This document shows positions 7,997 through 17,127 of a stretch of DNA of 45,115 nt, one piece after another. The DNA lies in assembly GCA_964617625.1 (NCBI GenBank), contig CAZTZL010000018.1, forward strand, positions 1-45,115, written 5' to 3'. A model generated the notes under the pieces. The model had not been told where the DNA came from, did no database searches, and saw only the letters and a program-made list of their open reading frames with translations. The translations under genes were made by a program, and so were the position numbers. This stretch comes from CAZTZL01 sp964617625. Lineage in GTDB: Bacteria > Zhuqueibacterota > QNDG01 > DSAB01. Every line of letters begins with the position of its first letter. Position 1 is the first letter of the stretch.

Positions 7997-9646
7997 ATGA
8001 AACGAATTCACCTGACATTCATTGTCATCGTGCTTGCAATGATTATAATGATCTGTCAAACGGAAATATTCGCCGCGACAGGCAGTGTCAATGTGGCCGA
8101 GACCCACCAGACCATCGAAGGATTCGGCGCTTCGATCGGCTTTTACGAAGGCATTCTGACCAATCATCCGAACAAAGATGATATTTATGATTATATGTTC
8201 CAGGAACTCGGACTGGATATTCTGCGCCTCAGGAACAGCTATCGGAACAATCCGGCGAATTTCAATCCCGATGTCGAAGAAATCGTACAAAACATGTATT
8301 ACCATTCGGATTTCGAACCGAAAATCCTGATCTCTTCCTGGTCACCGCCTGCCGACCTCAAGAGCAATAATAATGTTAATGGCGGGAATAATGCAACATT
8401 GAAAAAGGAAAACGATGAATTCGTATACGGCAAGTTTGCCAAATACTGGACGGACGCGCTTGATGCCTTTAACAATATCGGGATTGTCCCTGATTATATC
8501 AGCCTCCAGAATGAACTCTCTTACGATGCTGAGTGGGAATCGTGCCGCTTTGATCCAACAGAAACCACTTCAATTGCCGGTTACGACCATGCGCTGGATT
8601 CTGTTTACACTGCATTGCAACAGGCCGGCATCTCAACCAAAATTTTAGGACCAGAATGTCACGGAATCGGTTATCAGACTTTCCAGCATTACGCAGCAAG
8701 ATTCAATCACGACCTTTTATACGGTTACGCGTATCATCTCTACCACGGAGGCGACGGCAACGTCCATCCGGATGCATTCAATGCCAATTTAACGGCAATT
8801 GCCAACAATTATTCTGACAAGCCTATTTTCCAAACCGAATACGATTACGGCGGGTGGTTCAACACAGCCTGGCTGATGCACGACTGTCTCGTGAATGGCA
8901 ATGTTTCAGGCTACCTGTACTGGGAACTGATCTGGCCGTACAGCACCACTTCCAACGCCGCATTGATACCCGTGGAAAATCAGTACGATCCCGGCGGATG
9001 GACAACCAATGATGGTTACGTCCTGTCTCAGAATTATTGGGCGTTCAGGCAGTTTTCGAAATTTATATTCGCGGGCTGGAAACGGGTCACCGCAGATGCC
9101 GACGACGACAGCCTGAAAATATCGGCCTACATCAATCCGGAAAACGATATGCTGACCGTCGTCATTATCAACGTAAGTCATGAAGATAATACATTGAGTT
9201 TCAACATTCAGGGTTTTGATATTGAAAACGGAGAAATCATCCGCACTTCGGAGACCGAACAGGGCGATTTTATCAGTTACTTAGATGGATCATCAAGCCT
9301 TGAAATACCGGCAAGATCCATTACAACTCTCTCCTGTTGGGGCGAAACAACCGGAATCGCCGAAACCAGACCGTTATCGCCGGACCGCTTTGTTCTGGGT
9401 CAAAACTATCCCAATCCGTTCAATGCTTTCACCACCATCGACTATTCGACACCATTTCAGTCCGCGGTTCAAATGAACGTGTACAACACAGCCGGGCAGA
9501 AAGTGAAAACCTGGAACAGCAAAGCTGTACCCCCCGGAACACACACAATCCATTTGAATGCCGAGGATCTGCCTTCGGGAGTCTATTTCTACCGGATCAG
9601 GGCAGGTGAAACCAGTCAGCTAAAGAAAATGATTTTAATCAAGTAA
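7997..9646 (+). CDS. Secreted GH30-family glycoside hydrolase with C-terminal sorting tail
   Basis: After an N-terminal signal peptide (cleavage near ..IFAAT) comes a (beta/alpha)8 barrel of the GH30 clan, recognised by QTIEGFGASIGFY, ILRLRNSYR and LISSWSPPADLKSN. The probable acid/base is Glu173 in SLQNELSY and the nucleophile Glu281 in IFQTEYDYGG. Family members are glucuronoxylanases, endo-xylanases or beta-1,6-glucanases; the specificity is not certain. A beta-sandwich follows (to ~455), then an ~80-residue type-A secretion tail beginning QNYPNPFN and ending in ILIK. I chose ATG 7997 because GGAGG lies just upstream; an in-frame ATG at 7985 includes that site. The GH53 gene follows after 34 bp, so the pair is probably one operon for plant cell-wall degradation. 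Confidence 0.9.
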   Translation: MKRIHLTFIVIVLAMIIMICQTEIFAATGSVNVAETHQTIEGFGASIGFYEGILTNHPNKDDIYDYMFQELGLDILRLRNSYRNNPANFNPDVEEIVQNMYYHSDFEPKILISSWSPPADLKSNNNVNGGNNATLKKENDEFVYGKFAKYWTDALDAFNNIGIVPDYISLQNELSYDAEWESCRFDPTETTSIAGYDHALDSVYTALQQAGISTKILGPECHGIGYQTFQHYAARFNHDLLYGYAYHLYHGGDGNVHPDAFNANLTAIANNYSDKPIFQTEYDYGGWFNTAWLMHDCLVNGNVSGYLYWELIWPYSTTSNAALIPVENQYDPGGWTTNDGYVLSQNYWAFRQFSKFIFAGWKRVTADADDDSLKISAYINPENDMLTVVIINVSHEDNTLSFNIQGFDIENGEIIRTSETEQGDFISYLDGSSSLEIPARSITTLSCWGETTGIAETRPLSPDRFVLGQNYPNPFNAFTTIDYSTPFQSAVQMNVYNTAGQKVKTWNSKAVPPGTHTIHLNAEDLPSGVYFYRIRAGETSQLKKMILIK

Positions 9647-9680
9647 AAAAATCAGGCTTTTTTTGTAACAGAGGCCCGCT

Positions 9681-11963
9681 GTGAGAAGTGGCAAACAATT
9701 TATATTGCGACCTTTCATTGGATACTGGCTGGATGCATTTATGCGTTTTCCAATACGAGAAAAAATGAGTCTCTATCTAATAGCTGCCCTTTTAATTATC
9801 CGGTCAACTGTTTTTGCTGCTGCCCCCCATAAAAGTCCGTTGATATCGGCAGAAAATTCTGAATGGATCACCGGAGCGGATATCTCCTATCTGAATCAAA
9901 TGGAAGATCACGGCGCTGTCTATAGCGATATGGGCATCGAGAAAGATGCCTTGCAGATTCTAAAAAACCACTGGTTCAATACCGTCCGGTTGAGGCTATG
10001 GCATACTCCTTCAGACCAATACTGCAGCCTTGAAAATACAGCAATCATGGCCAAACGGATTAAAACGCTCGGTATGAATTTTTTGCTGGACATCCACTAC
10101 TCGGATTCCTGGGCGGATATTGCCACTCAACCCAAACCGGCCGCCTGGGAAAATCTGCCATTTGCCGTACTCGTAGATAGCGTGTATCAATATACCAAAA
10201 AGGTGATTCGAATTTTGAAAGATCAGAATGCAATGCCCGACATCGTCCAGATCGGCAATGAGATCACGCACGGGATACTCTGGGATGACGGCCGTGTGGG
10301 TGACGCATTTCATACGCCTCAGCAATGGCAGCAGTTTACCGATCTGCTTAAGGCCGGTATTCGGGGTGTCAAAGACAATGAAGAATCCACTCAGCCAATC
10401 AAGATCATGATCCATATTCACTGCGGAGCAGACAACAGCTTCAGCACCTGGTTTTTTGATAATCTCACCGCACATGATGTGGACTTTGATCTTATCGGGC
10501 TTTCGTTTTATACTTTTTGGGGAAGTACGCTTCAACAACTCGAGGCCAACATGAACGACCTGGCTGAACGTTACCATAAGGACATCGTTGTGGTCGAAGC
10601 CGCCTATCCGTGGTCCTTGCTCGATCATGACTCGTTTCCCAACCAGGTCACCGACACCACTCAGCTTCAAACCGGATACGGCGCTTCCGTGCAAGGACAG
10701 AAAAAGTATTTAAAGGATATGATCTCGATTATAGAGAATGTGCCGGACAGCCGCGGCAGAGGAGTAGTCTACTATTCGCCGGAGTATATTCCTGTATCGG
10801 GAGTAGGCAGTTCATGGGACAACAACACCCTGTTCAATCCAGAGGGTGGACTCCTCTCATCGGTGGATGCGTTTAATCCTGAAGGCATCCACCGTGTAAC
10901 TCTGAACCTCAACAGTGCTTCCATACCGGACACATTGGGAATCGATGCATTTTTCGAAATGCGCGGATCGGCAAATGGCATTGCTCCGTATACGTTCCCG
11001 GACGGACAGATATTGGACTGGTCTGAAAATTCGACCATAGAACCTGCGTCTGTAAAAGGAGATTATTTTACCGCCACTTTTTTCGCGACCGTTCAGACAC
11101 AACTTCAATTCAAATTTTGGTCCGAGGAAATGTTCCGCTGGGGCACCAACGGCTGGGAAGTGGGAAATACCAACACCAATCAGACCGGAGATATGTTATT
11201 AACCGTAACAGGAGACACAACACTGCCGCTTCATTTTTTCAACGGCTTGGGAGAACAAAAATCCTATGACTGGAGATTATGGCAGCCTGAAATCGATCGA
11301 ATCGCCGTGTGGTTCCGCGTTTACATGTATACCGAAGATGGTATTCTCAAAGGATATCTTCCCGGTAAAGAGAATCTGATCGTTGGCGTTCGGGGTGATC
11401 CGCTGAACGAAACAGGACCTCTGAGCTGGGATGAAACAAAAGTAACCCTGCAGCGCGAACTGGAGGATCAAACCCGATCCGGATACCATCTGTTTTCAGG
11501 AGCTGTTTTTTTTCCAAAATCACTGACCGGAAATGATCAAAAATACAAATTCTTTATTGAACCGAATGGATGGGAAGAAGGAGCGGATCGTACATTTACC
11601 ATACCCAATTCCGACACGACATTGCATTGGATTTATTTCAGCAATTCTTCACCTGTTCAAGGTCAGGCCTCCGTACAAAATCAACAACATACATTCATTA
11701 AAACATTCTCATTGTTACAAAATTATCCCAATCCGTTCAATGCATACACTGACATCGATTATGCAATACCGATCCGGTCCTCGATTCAGTTAAAAGTGTA
11801 CAATACATCCGGCCAGGAAGTCAAATCCTGGGCCAGCAAAGCTGTACCCGCAGGAACACATACAATCCGAGTGAACGCCGAGGATCTGCCTTCCGGAGTC
11901 TATTTCTACCGGATCAAAGCGGGAGACTTCAGCCAACTGAAGAAGATGATTTTGATTAAATAA
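9681..11963 (+). CDS. Secreted GH53 endo-beta-1,4-galactanase with accessory modules and sorting tail
   Basis: The catalytic barrel (residues ~60-390) has GH53 hallmarks: GADISYLNQMED, VRLRLWHTP, DIHYSDSWADIATQ, QIGNEITHGILW with probable acid/base Glu194, and VVEAAYPW with nucleophile Glu306. GH53 enzymes cut beta-1,4-galactan side chains of pectin and arabinogalactan. Two beta-rich modules follow (~395-520 and ~530-675), resembling starch-binding or CBM-type domains by eye only. The last ~80 residues are a sorting tail nearly identical to that of the GH30 neighbour. The GTG start at 9681 has AGAGG upstream; ATG 9741 and ATG 9765 are in frame, and the latter gives a cleaner signal peptide (LYLIAALLIIRSTVFA). 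Confidence 0.9.
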   Translation: MRSGKQFILRPFIGYWLDAFMRFPIREKMSLYLIAALLIIRSTVFAAAPHKSPLISAENSEWITGADISYLNQMEDHGAVYSDMGIEKDALQILKNHWFNTVRLRLWHTPSDQYCSLENTAIMAKRIKTLGMNFLLDIHYSDSWADIATQPKPAAWENLPFAVLVDSVYQYTKKVIRILKDQNAMPDIVQIGNEITHGILWDDGRVGDAFHTPQQWQQFTDLLKAGIRGVKDNEESTQPIKIMIHIHCGADNSFSTWFFDNLTAHDVDFDLIGLSFYTFWGSTLQQLEANMNDLAERYHKDIVVVEAAYPWSLLDHDSFPNQVTDTTQLQTGYGASVQGQKKYLKDMISIIENVPDSRGRGVVYYSPEYIPVSGVGSSWDNNTLFNPEGGLLSSVDAFNPEGIHRVTLNLNSASIPDTLGIDAFFEMRGSANGIAPYTFPDGQILDWSENSTIEPASVKGDYFTATFFATVQTQLQFKFWSEEMFRWGTNGWEVGNTNTNQTGDMLLTVTGDTTLPLHFFNGLGEQKSYDWRLWQPEIDRIAVWFRVYMYTEDGILKGYLPGKENLIVGVRGDPLNETGPLSWDETKVTLQRELEDQTRSGYHLFSGAVFFPKSLTGNDQKYKFFIEPNGWEEGADRTFTIPNSDTTLHWIYFSNSSPVQGQASVQNQQHTFIKTFSLLQNYPNPFNAYTDIDYAIPIRSSIQLKVYNTSGQEVKSWASKAVPAGTHTIRVNAEDLPSGVYFYRIKAGDFSQLKKMILIK

Positions 11964-12028
11964 ATAACCAATTGTTGTGGGATTGACATGCAATCCATCC
12001 CACACCTCCATCTTCTTGGAGTTGAAAA

Positions 12029-12529
12029 ATGAAACACACAAAATCAATGATCATGGGCTCTATTTTGACAATCACAGCCATCGGCCAAATTATACTCGCG
12101 ATTGTTCTTTACAATCCAAAGAGTAGCGCCGCGCGGATCAATGCCGGATGGATTGTTTTGTGGATTTCGGCGGTTTTCGGCTGGCTGCCTATATTTACAT
12201 TTCGCAGAAAAGGGAAAGTAACGGGGCGTGGATATATGCACACCACGGTACTGGTCGACAGCGGTATTTACGGAATCGTGCGTCACCCGCAGTATCTTGC
12301 TGGTGTCCTGATCAATATCGCGCTGCCATTGATTACGCTTCACTGGCTGGTTATCATTCCCGGTTTGATTGCAGCGATAATCACCTATTCAGATACCTAC
12401 GATGAAGAAAAAAGATGCATTGAGAAATTTGGAGAAGCATATCGGGGATACATGAAGAAAGTCCCTCGGATGAATTTTATTTTGGGAATGATTCGGGCAT
12501 TCCAACGAAAACAAAAGCGACAGAAATAA
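12029..12529 (+). CDS. Isoprenylcysteine carboxyl methyltransferase-like membrane protein
   Basis: The 166-residue protein has four to five hydrophobic segments and the C-terminal SAM-binding signature of the ICMT/PEMT superfamily: GIYGIVRHPQYLAGVL, then the EEKRCIEKFGEAYRGYMKKVPR block. Bacterial members methylate small lipophilic substrates or phospholipids; the substrate here is not known. GGAG precedes the ATG by 8 nt. It sits between the GH53 gene and the repeat-flanked lysyl-PG cassette; a role in lipid chemistry would fit but is inference. Confidence 0.85.
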   Translation: MKHTKSMIMGSILTITAIGQIILAIVLYNPKSSAARINAGWIVLWISAVFGWLPIFTFRRKGKVTGRGYMHTTVLVDSGIYGIVRHPQYLAGVLINIALPLITLHWLVIIPGLIAAIITYSDTYDEEKRCIEKFGEAYRGYMKKVPRMNFILGMIRAFQRKQKRQK

Positions 12530-12594
12530 ACAATAGTGCCCACCTTTTAATCGTATTTTTTTGCTCGGCAAGGTGTTGAACACCTAGTCGTTTT

Positions 12595-12815
12595 ATTTGG
12601 AGAATAAATAATAGCGGGCATCCAGCTCACCTGCAAACTTTTTTTGTAGCGTGATTTAATCCGTCAGGATTTTAAAAGGCGGACGTCTTACATCCAATAC
12701 CTGATTCTCTGAACAATTGTACAAATGCAATGAGATTCTTTCAAATTTCCACGAAAGCCTCGAAAATCTTCTTGACTTTCTTCATTTTTTTAATTTAATT
12801 TTAACGAATTTTACC
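12595..12815. repeat. Direct repeat R, upstream copy
   Basis: About 221 bp that recur at 16809-17023 in the same orientation, 4214 bp apart. Over the first 185 bp I count 12 mismatches and no gaps (about 93.5 percent identity). The last ~35 bp are less alike but both keep a TTGACT-17-TTAATT box. The copies bracket exactly three genes. No ORF of note is inside, and no homology continues on either side. Confidence 0.9.
12772..12800 (+). promoter_or_regulatory. Promoter-like box at the end of repeat R, upstream copy
   Basis: TTGACT, a 17 nt spacer and TTAATT. The box is conserved in the downstream copy although the spacer sequence has drifted, which hints at function. It lies ~410 bp upstream of the MprF-like gene. 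Confidence 0.4.
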
Positions 12816-13213
12816 ACTCGCATCCGAGACCGGTACCGCATCCTGAAAACAGATTTCTCGAATGAAAGCGATTGCTTGAATTCGGTTGCAGAATAAAAAT
12901 AGTGGGTTTACAGGCCACTTGATAAACGGTTATCAAAAAGGACCATTATATTTTTAAGTAATAGAAACTTTGTTTCTTTTTAAAGCAACAAAATCTTTTA
13001 AGAGGTTGGTATATCATAATGCTATATTATGAGTAAAAATTAAGAGAAAAGCTTATGGACTTTTGATAAGATATCGTTGATATATTTCAAAATTTTTCAC
13101 TGCCATTGGAATGATAGTCGACGGGTTTTGGACATCCCGTATATTTATAAGACATCTTACAAATAAAATAGGTAAACTAGCAGGGTAAAAAAGCACATTA
13201 AGAGGCAACAATT
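12816..13213. other. AT-rich intergenic stretch before the lysyl-PG cassette
   Basis: No ORF is supported here. The only structures seen are a small hairpin (TTGATAA, 4 nt loop, TTATCAA) near 12920 and AT-rich tracts that could hold promoters, none with a convincing -35/-10 pair. An AGAGG site at about 13201-13205 serves the 13214 start. Confidence 0.5.
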
Positions 13214-14845
13214 ATGCAAAAAAGAAGCTACATGATTTGGCTGGTCACACTCCTGACTCTGGGCAGTGGTTTGATGAATTTATATTCTGTGATTGGACCA
13301 AGCTTGCCTGAACGGGTGGAAATACTCACAAAAATATTTCCTCTGGAGTTTTTACATATCTCCCGTTTTTTTACTATATTAATCGGTTTTGTTTTGGTCA
13401 TATCTTCAATCAATATTTTTAAACGCAAGAAAAGGGCCTATGATCTCATTCTCATTCTTTCCTGTCTTTCTATAGTGTTTCACATAACCAAGGGCCTGGA
13501 TTACGAGGATGCGATTCTGTCCGTCATTTTGTTAATTGTCCTTATTCTCACCGGAAAATATTTCACGGTTAAAAGTAGTATCCCCGACATAAGACTAGGA
13601 GCGTTACGATTTACCATCGCATTAACAGTGACAATTGCATACGGAACTCTAGGGTTCTGGCTTTTAGATCGAAACGACTTTGGTATTAATTTTCATCTCG
13701 GAGAATCTATTAGCGAAACATTCCGATATCTTTCCTTTATTGGTGATCCCAATCTGATTCCGTACACACGTTATGCACACTGGTTTTTAAATTCCATGTA
13801 TCTGATAAGTATCATAGCCATCGCCTATGCAATATCTACTCTCTATCGGCCAGTTAATTATGTCTTGCGTATTTATCCACAGGAACGAGAAAAGGCAAAG
13901 GCAATAGTTGAGAAATACGGTCGACATGCCATGGATTATTTTAAATTATGGCCAGATAAATCCTTCTTTTTTTCTGCTTCTCAAAACACGTTTTTAGCAT
14001 ATCGTGTCGGAAATCATTTTGCGGTTGTACTGGCAGACCCGGTCGGTATCGAAGATGAAATTGAGCAAATGATCCGGGATTTTATGACCATGTGCAAAGA
14101 AAACGACTGGGGAATTGCTTTCCATCAAACACTTCCTGATTTTATTCCAATTTACGAAAAACTTGGTTTTAAAAAATTGAAAATTGGTGACGATGCAATA
14201 GTAGATTTAACAAAATTTACTCTGGCAGGTAAAGAAGGTAAAGAATTTCGACATACAATCAATAAAATGGAAGCGGAAGGCATCCGTATTGAGTACTACC
14301 GACCGCCAATCCCAGAAAAAGTGTTCGAGCAGGTTAAACAGGTATCTGATGAATGGTTACAAATAGAAGGCAAACGTGAACGAAGCTTTACCTTGGGCAA
14401 GTTCGAATCTGATTATGTAAGATCGACTCCGATTATGGCAGCTATTGATCAGTCTGAAGAGGTACAGGGTTTTGTCAACCTTATCCCCTCCTGTAAAAAA
14501 GGAGAGTCCACAATCGATCTCATGCGCAGACGATCTCATGCACCGCATGGAATCATGGATTACATTTTCGTTAAACTCATTCTTCATTTACGCGAGCAGG
14601 GATTCCAAACATTCAATTTTGGTATGGCTCCGATGTCCGGTTTTCAGAACAGCGAAGAACCTTCATTGGAAGAAAGAGCGATTCATTATTTCTTTCAGCA
14701 CATGAATTTTTTATTCAGTTTTAAAGGATTACGAGCGTATAAAGCAAAATTTGCCACATCTTGGGAACCACGTTATGTGATCTATCAAAACGTCGTTGAT
14801 CTCCCGAGACACGCGATGGCAATCAACACAATTTCAGAATTATAG
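13214..14845 (+). CDS. Phosphatidylglycerol lysyltransferase domain protein (MprF catalytic half, DUF2156)
   Basis: The 543-residue protein has an N-terminal membrane region of about six segments (residues ~7-220) and a cytoplasmic DUF2156/GNAT-like domain (~225-535). Family features include RIYPQEREKAKAIVEKYG, FLAYRVGNHFAVVLADPVG, LGFKKLKIGDDAIVDL, the EFRHTINKMEAEG helix and FNFGMAPMSGFQ near the end. MprF transfers an aminoacyl group, usually lysine or alanine, from tRNA to phosphatidylglycerol, lowering envelope negative charge and susceptibility to cationic peptides. Here the flippase half is a separate gene directly downstream. An AGAGG site precedes the ATG. Base composition appears more AT-rich than the genes at either side. 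Confidence 0.88.
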   Translation: MQKRSYMIWLVTLLTLGSGLMNLYSVIGPSLPERVEILTKIFPLEFLHISRFFTILIGFVLVISSINIFKRKKRAYDLILILSCLSIVFHITKGLDYEDAILSVILLIVLILTGKYFTVKSSIPDIRLGALRFTIALTVTIAYGTLGFWLLDRNDFGINFHLGESISETFRYLSFIGDPNLIPYTRYAHWFLNSMYLISIIAIAYAISTLYRPVNYVLRIYPQEREKAKAIVEKYGRHAMDYFKLWPDKSFFFSASQNTFLAYRVGNHFAVVLADPVGIEDEIEQMIRDFMTMCKENDWGIAFHQTLPDFIPIYEKLGFKKLKIGDDAIVDLTKFTLAGKEGKEFRHTINKMEAEGIRIEYYRPPIPEKVFEQVKQVSDEWLQIEGKRERSFTLGKFESDYVRSTPIMAAIDQSEEVQGFVNLIPSCKKGESTIDLMRRRSHAPHGIMDYIFVKLILHLREQGFQTFNFGMAPMSGFQNSEEPSLEERAIHYFFQHMNFLFSFKGLRAYKAKFATSWEPRYVIYQNVVDLPRHAMAINTISEL

Positions 14846-14862
14846 TTTATGGGTGACCAAAT

Positions 14863-15894
14863 TTGGATAATCATTTAAATATAATAGCAGGAACCAAAAA
14901 ACAACGGCACATTCATCGTGTAATTGGGTACGTAATTGCGATTGCTTGTCTCGTATGGATTTTTCACGATCTTCACTTTAATCAAGTTCTGAAGACAATG
15001 AAGGATATTAACTGGTGGTTAATTCCATTGGCTGTGGTATTTGATATCTTGAGTTATGCTTCACAAGGAATGCGCTGGAAACTATTACTCCATCCTCAGG
15101 GCTCAATCTCGGTCATAAAGACTACGCAGGCAATCTATGCCGGACTTTTTACTAACGAAATTTTGCCCTTGCGTGTTGGAGAGGTGGTACGAATGTACCT
15201 TGTTTCGCGCTGGATGTCGGTTAAATTTATTCTTGTTGTGCCATCACTGGTGATGGAACGTTTTTTTGACGGTATCTGGCTTGCTCTGGCAATCGGATTA
15301 GCTGCGATATTCTTCCCACTGCCCGAAAAACTACTGGAAGCAGAAGAAGCACTCGGTGTAATTATTATTGTCCTGACTATTATTATAGTTTATGTGATCT
15401 TTCGTAAGGGGAAAAAAATCAGCACAGAGGACATCTCTCAACCTGCTGTCCGATGGAAACCAATACGACTTATCTCGGCCACCATCGCACGATTGGCTAT
15501 TGGTATAAAAGATATCGGCTTATCAAAACATTTTTATTTGTCATTTTTCGTGTCATCCGGAATATGGATTTTCCAATTGATTTCCTATTGGTTAGTCATG
15601 CGGGCTTATGGAATCCACTTGTCGATATTCGCAGGGACAGTTGTGTTTCTCATTCTACATTTAGGCACTGCTATTCCAAATGCGCCTTCAAATGTGGGAA
15701 CTTATCAATTTTTTACTATCGTTGGTCTGTCACTCTTTAATGTGGATAAAACAGTTGCCACGGGTTTCTCATTGGTAGTCTTTTTTATTCTTACAGTTCC
15801 ACTCTGGATAATAGGGCTATATGCAATCGGCAAAACAGGTATGACCTTTTCCTCCATTCGAAACGAAATAAAACATATACAAATTAAATTATGA
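14863..15894 (+). CDS. LPG-synthase transmembrane (flippase-type) protein
   Basis: The 343-residue protein is almost entirely membrane-embedded with about eight segments and matches the lysylphosphatidylglycerol synthase TM family (the N-terminal flippase half of MprF). Recognisable parts are LHFNQVLKTMKDINWWLIPLAV, the QGMRWKLLL segment, GLFTNEILPLRVGEVVRMYLVS with the conserved P-x-R-x-GE core, and GTAIPNAPSNVGTYQF near the C-terminus. Its role would be moving lysyl-PG to the outer leaflet. It starts at TTG 14863 with GGGTGA upstream; the ATG at 14849 is in another frame and stops at once. It lies 17 bp after the synthase gene and 22 bp before the hydrolase gene, so the three appear to be one operon. 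Confidence 0.88.
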   Translation: MDNHLNIIAGTKKQRHIHRVIGYVIAIACLVWIFHDLHFNQVLKTMKDINWWLIPLAVVFDILSYASQGMRWKLLLHPQGSISVIKTTQAIYAGLFTNEILPLRVGEVVRMYLVSRWMSVKFILVVPSLVMERFFDGIWLALAIGLAAIFFPLPEKLLEAEEALGVIIIVLTIIIVYVIFRKGKKISTEDISQPAVRWKPIRLISATIARLAIGIKDIGLSKHFYLSFFVSSGIWIFQLISYWLVMRAYGIHLSIFAGTVVFLILHLGTAIPNAPSNVGTYQFFTIVGLSLFNVDKTVATGFSLVVFFILTVPLWIIGLYAIGKTGMTFSSIRNEIKHIQIKL

Positions 15895-15916
15895 AAAATT
15901 TTATTTTAATTGAATC

Positions 15917-16714
15917 ATGATTGGATGTCTGTTAAATTGTAAAAAAATACAAATGAATTGGCTAATTCTTTTCTTTCCTTTATATATCTTTAACTTGGCA
16001 TTTTCAGTTCAGGCGAATTGGATGCCCCAATTTAAAGAAGTCTTTACAAAAATTGCAGAGAAATCCAATAAAACACCTCAGGTATCTGTTATATCTTTAA
16101 GCGATTTACCGATAGTTGAACGACCGGCATCCGGAATTAAAAAGGAGTACCTCGCGTTATTATTGACAGGAGATGGAGGTTATGGTGAAACAGACAGGGG
16201 AATCAGCAATGGCTTAGCAGAAAACGGTATCCAGACTGTTGTACTCAATTCATTGCATTACTTTTGGAAAAAAAGAACACCTCAGGAAACGGCCAAAGAT
16301 GTTGAGCGAATTTTACAATATTATTTAGCGACATCAAATAATGACAAGATTATACTCATTGGTTATTCCTTTGGTGCTGATGTCCTGCCATTTGTTTTCA
16401 ATCTGTTGCCAAAAACATTGCAAGATAAAGTTGACCTGATTGCTTATATTGGTTTGGGAAAAACAGCGTCATTTCAATTTCACCTGACAAATTGGATCGG
16501 CCTGTCTTCCTGTGATGATGATTTGCCCATTCAGCCAGAGTTGGAAAAACTCGGAGGAAAAAGAATGCTTTGTTTTTATGGTAAAAAGGATAAAAATGAT
16601 TTGTGCCCTGAATTGGATGAAACTTTAACCAAACAAATCATGCATCCGGGTGGGCATCGCGTGAGAAAGGATTTTCTTCCGATTGTGAAGGCAATTCTGG
16701 CAGAGCTTCAATAA
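15917..16714 (+). CDS. AcvB/VirJ-family alpha/beta hydrolase (putative lysyl-PG hydrolase)
   Basis: The 265-residue exported protein has a hydrophobic N-terminus (WLILFFPLYIFNLAFSVQA) and one AcvB/VirJ domain: LLLTGDGGYGETDRG (GDGG at 85-88), VVLNSLHYFWKKRTPQETAKD, LIGYSFGADVLPF with nucleophile Ser151, and GGHRVRKDF with probable catalytic His247. Agrobacterium AcvB, encoded next to the synthase LpiA, removes lysine from lysyl-PG in the periplasm; the same order of function is repeated here. Length matches the single-domain VirJ form rather than the two-domain AcvB. ATG 15953 (residue 13) is an alternative start that gives a better signal peptide; no clear Shine-Dalgarno supports either. Confidence 0.88.
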   Translation: MIGCLLNCKKIQMNWLILFFPLYIFNLAFSVQANWMPQFKEVFTKIAEKSNKTPQVSVISLSDLPIVERPASGIKKEYLALLLTGDGGYGETDRGISNGLAENGIQTVVLNSLHYFWKKRTPQETAKDVERILQYYLATSNNDKIILIGYSFGADVLPFVFNLLPKTLQDKVDLIAYIGLGKTASFQFHLTNWIGLSSCDDDLPIQPELEKLGGKRMLCFYGKKDKNDLCPELDETLTKQIMHPGGHRVRKDFLPIVKAILAELQ

Positions 16715-16808
16715 TGTGTTTCGAATCAGGTCCGGAAAAACCAACTCCTTTAAGAACCGGCCAGAGCGCTATGACTTTGGCTTTGTCTTAGATCATGAGC
16801 GTACTTCC

Positions 16809-17023
16809 ATTTAGAGAATAAAAAATAGCGGGCATCCAGCTCAACTGCAAACTTTTTTTGTATCGCGATTTAATCCGTCAGGATTTTAAAAGGCGGACGT
16901 CTTACATCCAATACCTGATCCTCTGAACAATTGTACAAATGCAATGAGATTCTTCCAAATTCCCACGAAAACCTCGAAAATTCGCTTGACTTTTTCCATT
17001 ATTTTATGTTAATTCATTTTACC
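16809..17023. repeat. Direct repeat R, downstream copy
   Basis: About 215 bp matching 12595-12815 in direct orientation. It ends shortly before the small gene at 17128. The 94 bp between the hydrolase stop and this repeat hold nothing recognisable. Confidence 0.9.
16986..17014 (+). promoter_or_regulatory. Promoter-like box at the end of repeat R, downstream copy
   Basis: TTGACT, 17 nt and TTAATT, placed ~115 nt upstream of the 17128 gene. It is the counterpart of 12772-12800. Confidence 0.45.
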
Positions 17024-17127
17024 TTTACTGTTTTCAATCCAAAATGATACGGCAACTCAAGCATCGGCTTCTTTGAATGAGGATGGGTTTTTTTGTATTT
17101 TACTTAAACCGATATCAGGAATCCTGT

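Noticed and set aside
11970..12000. Hairpin TGTGGGAT / ATCCCACA after the GH53 gene as a terminator
   Set aside because: No T run follows the stem on the plus strand, so termination is not supported.
16809..17023. Repeat R as an insertion sequence
   Set aside because: It has no transposase, no terminal inverted repeats and no target duplication visible; it is reported only as a direct repeat.
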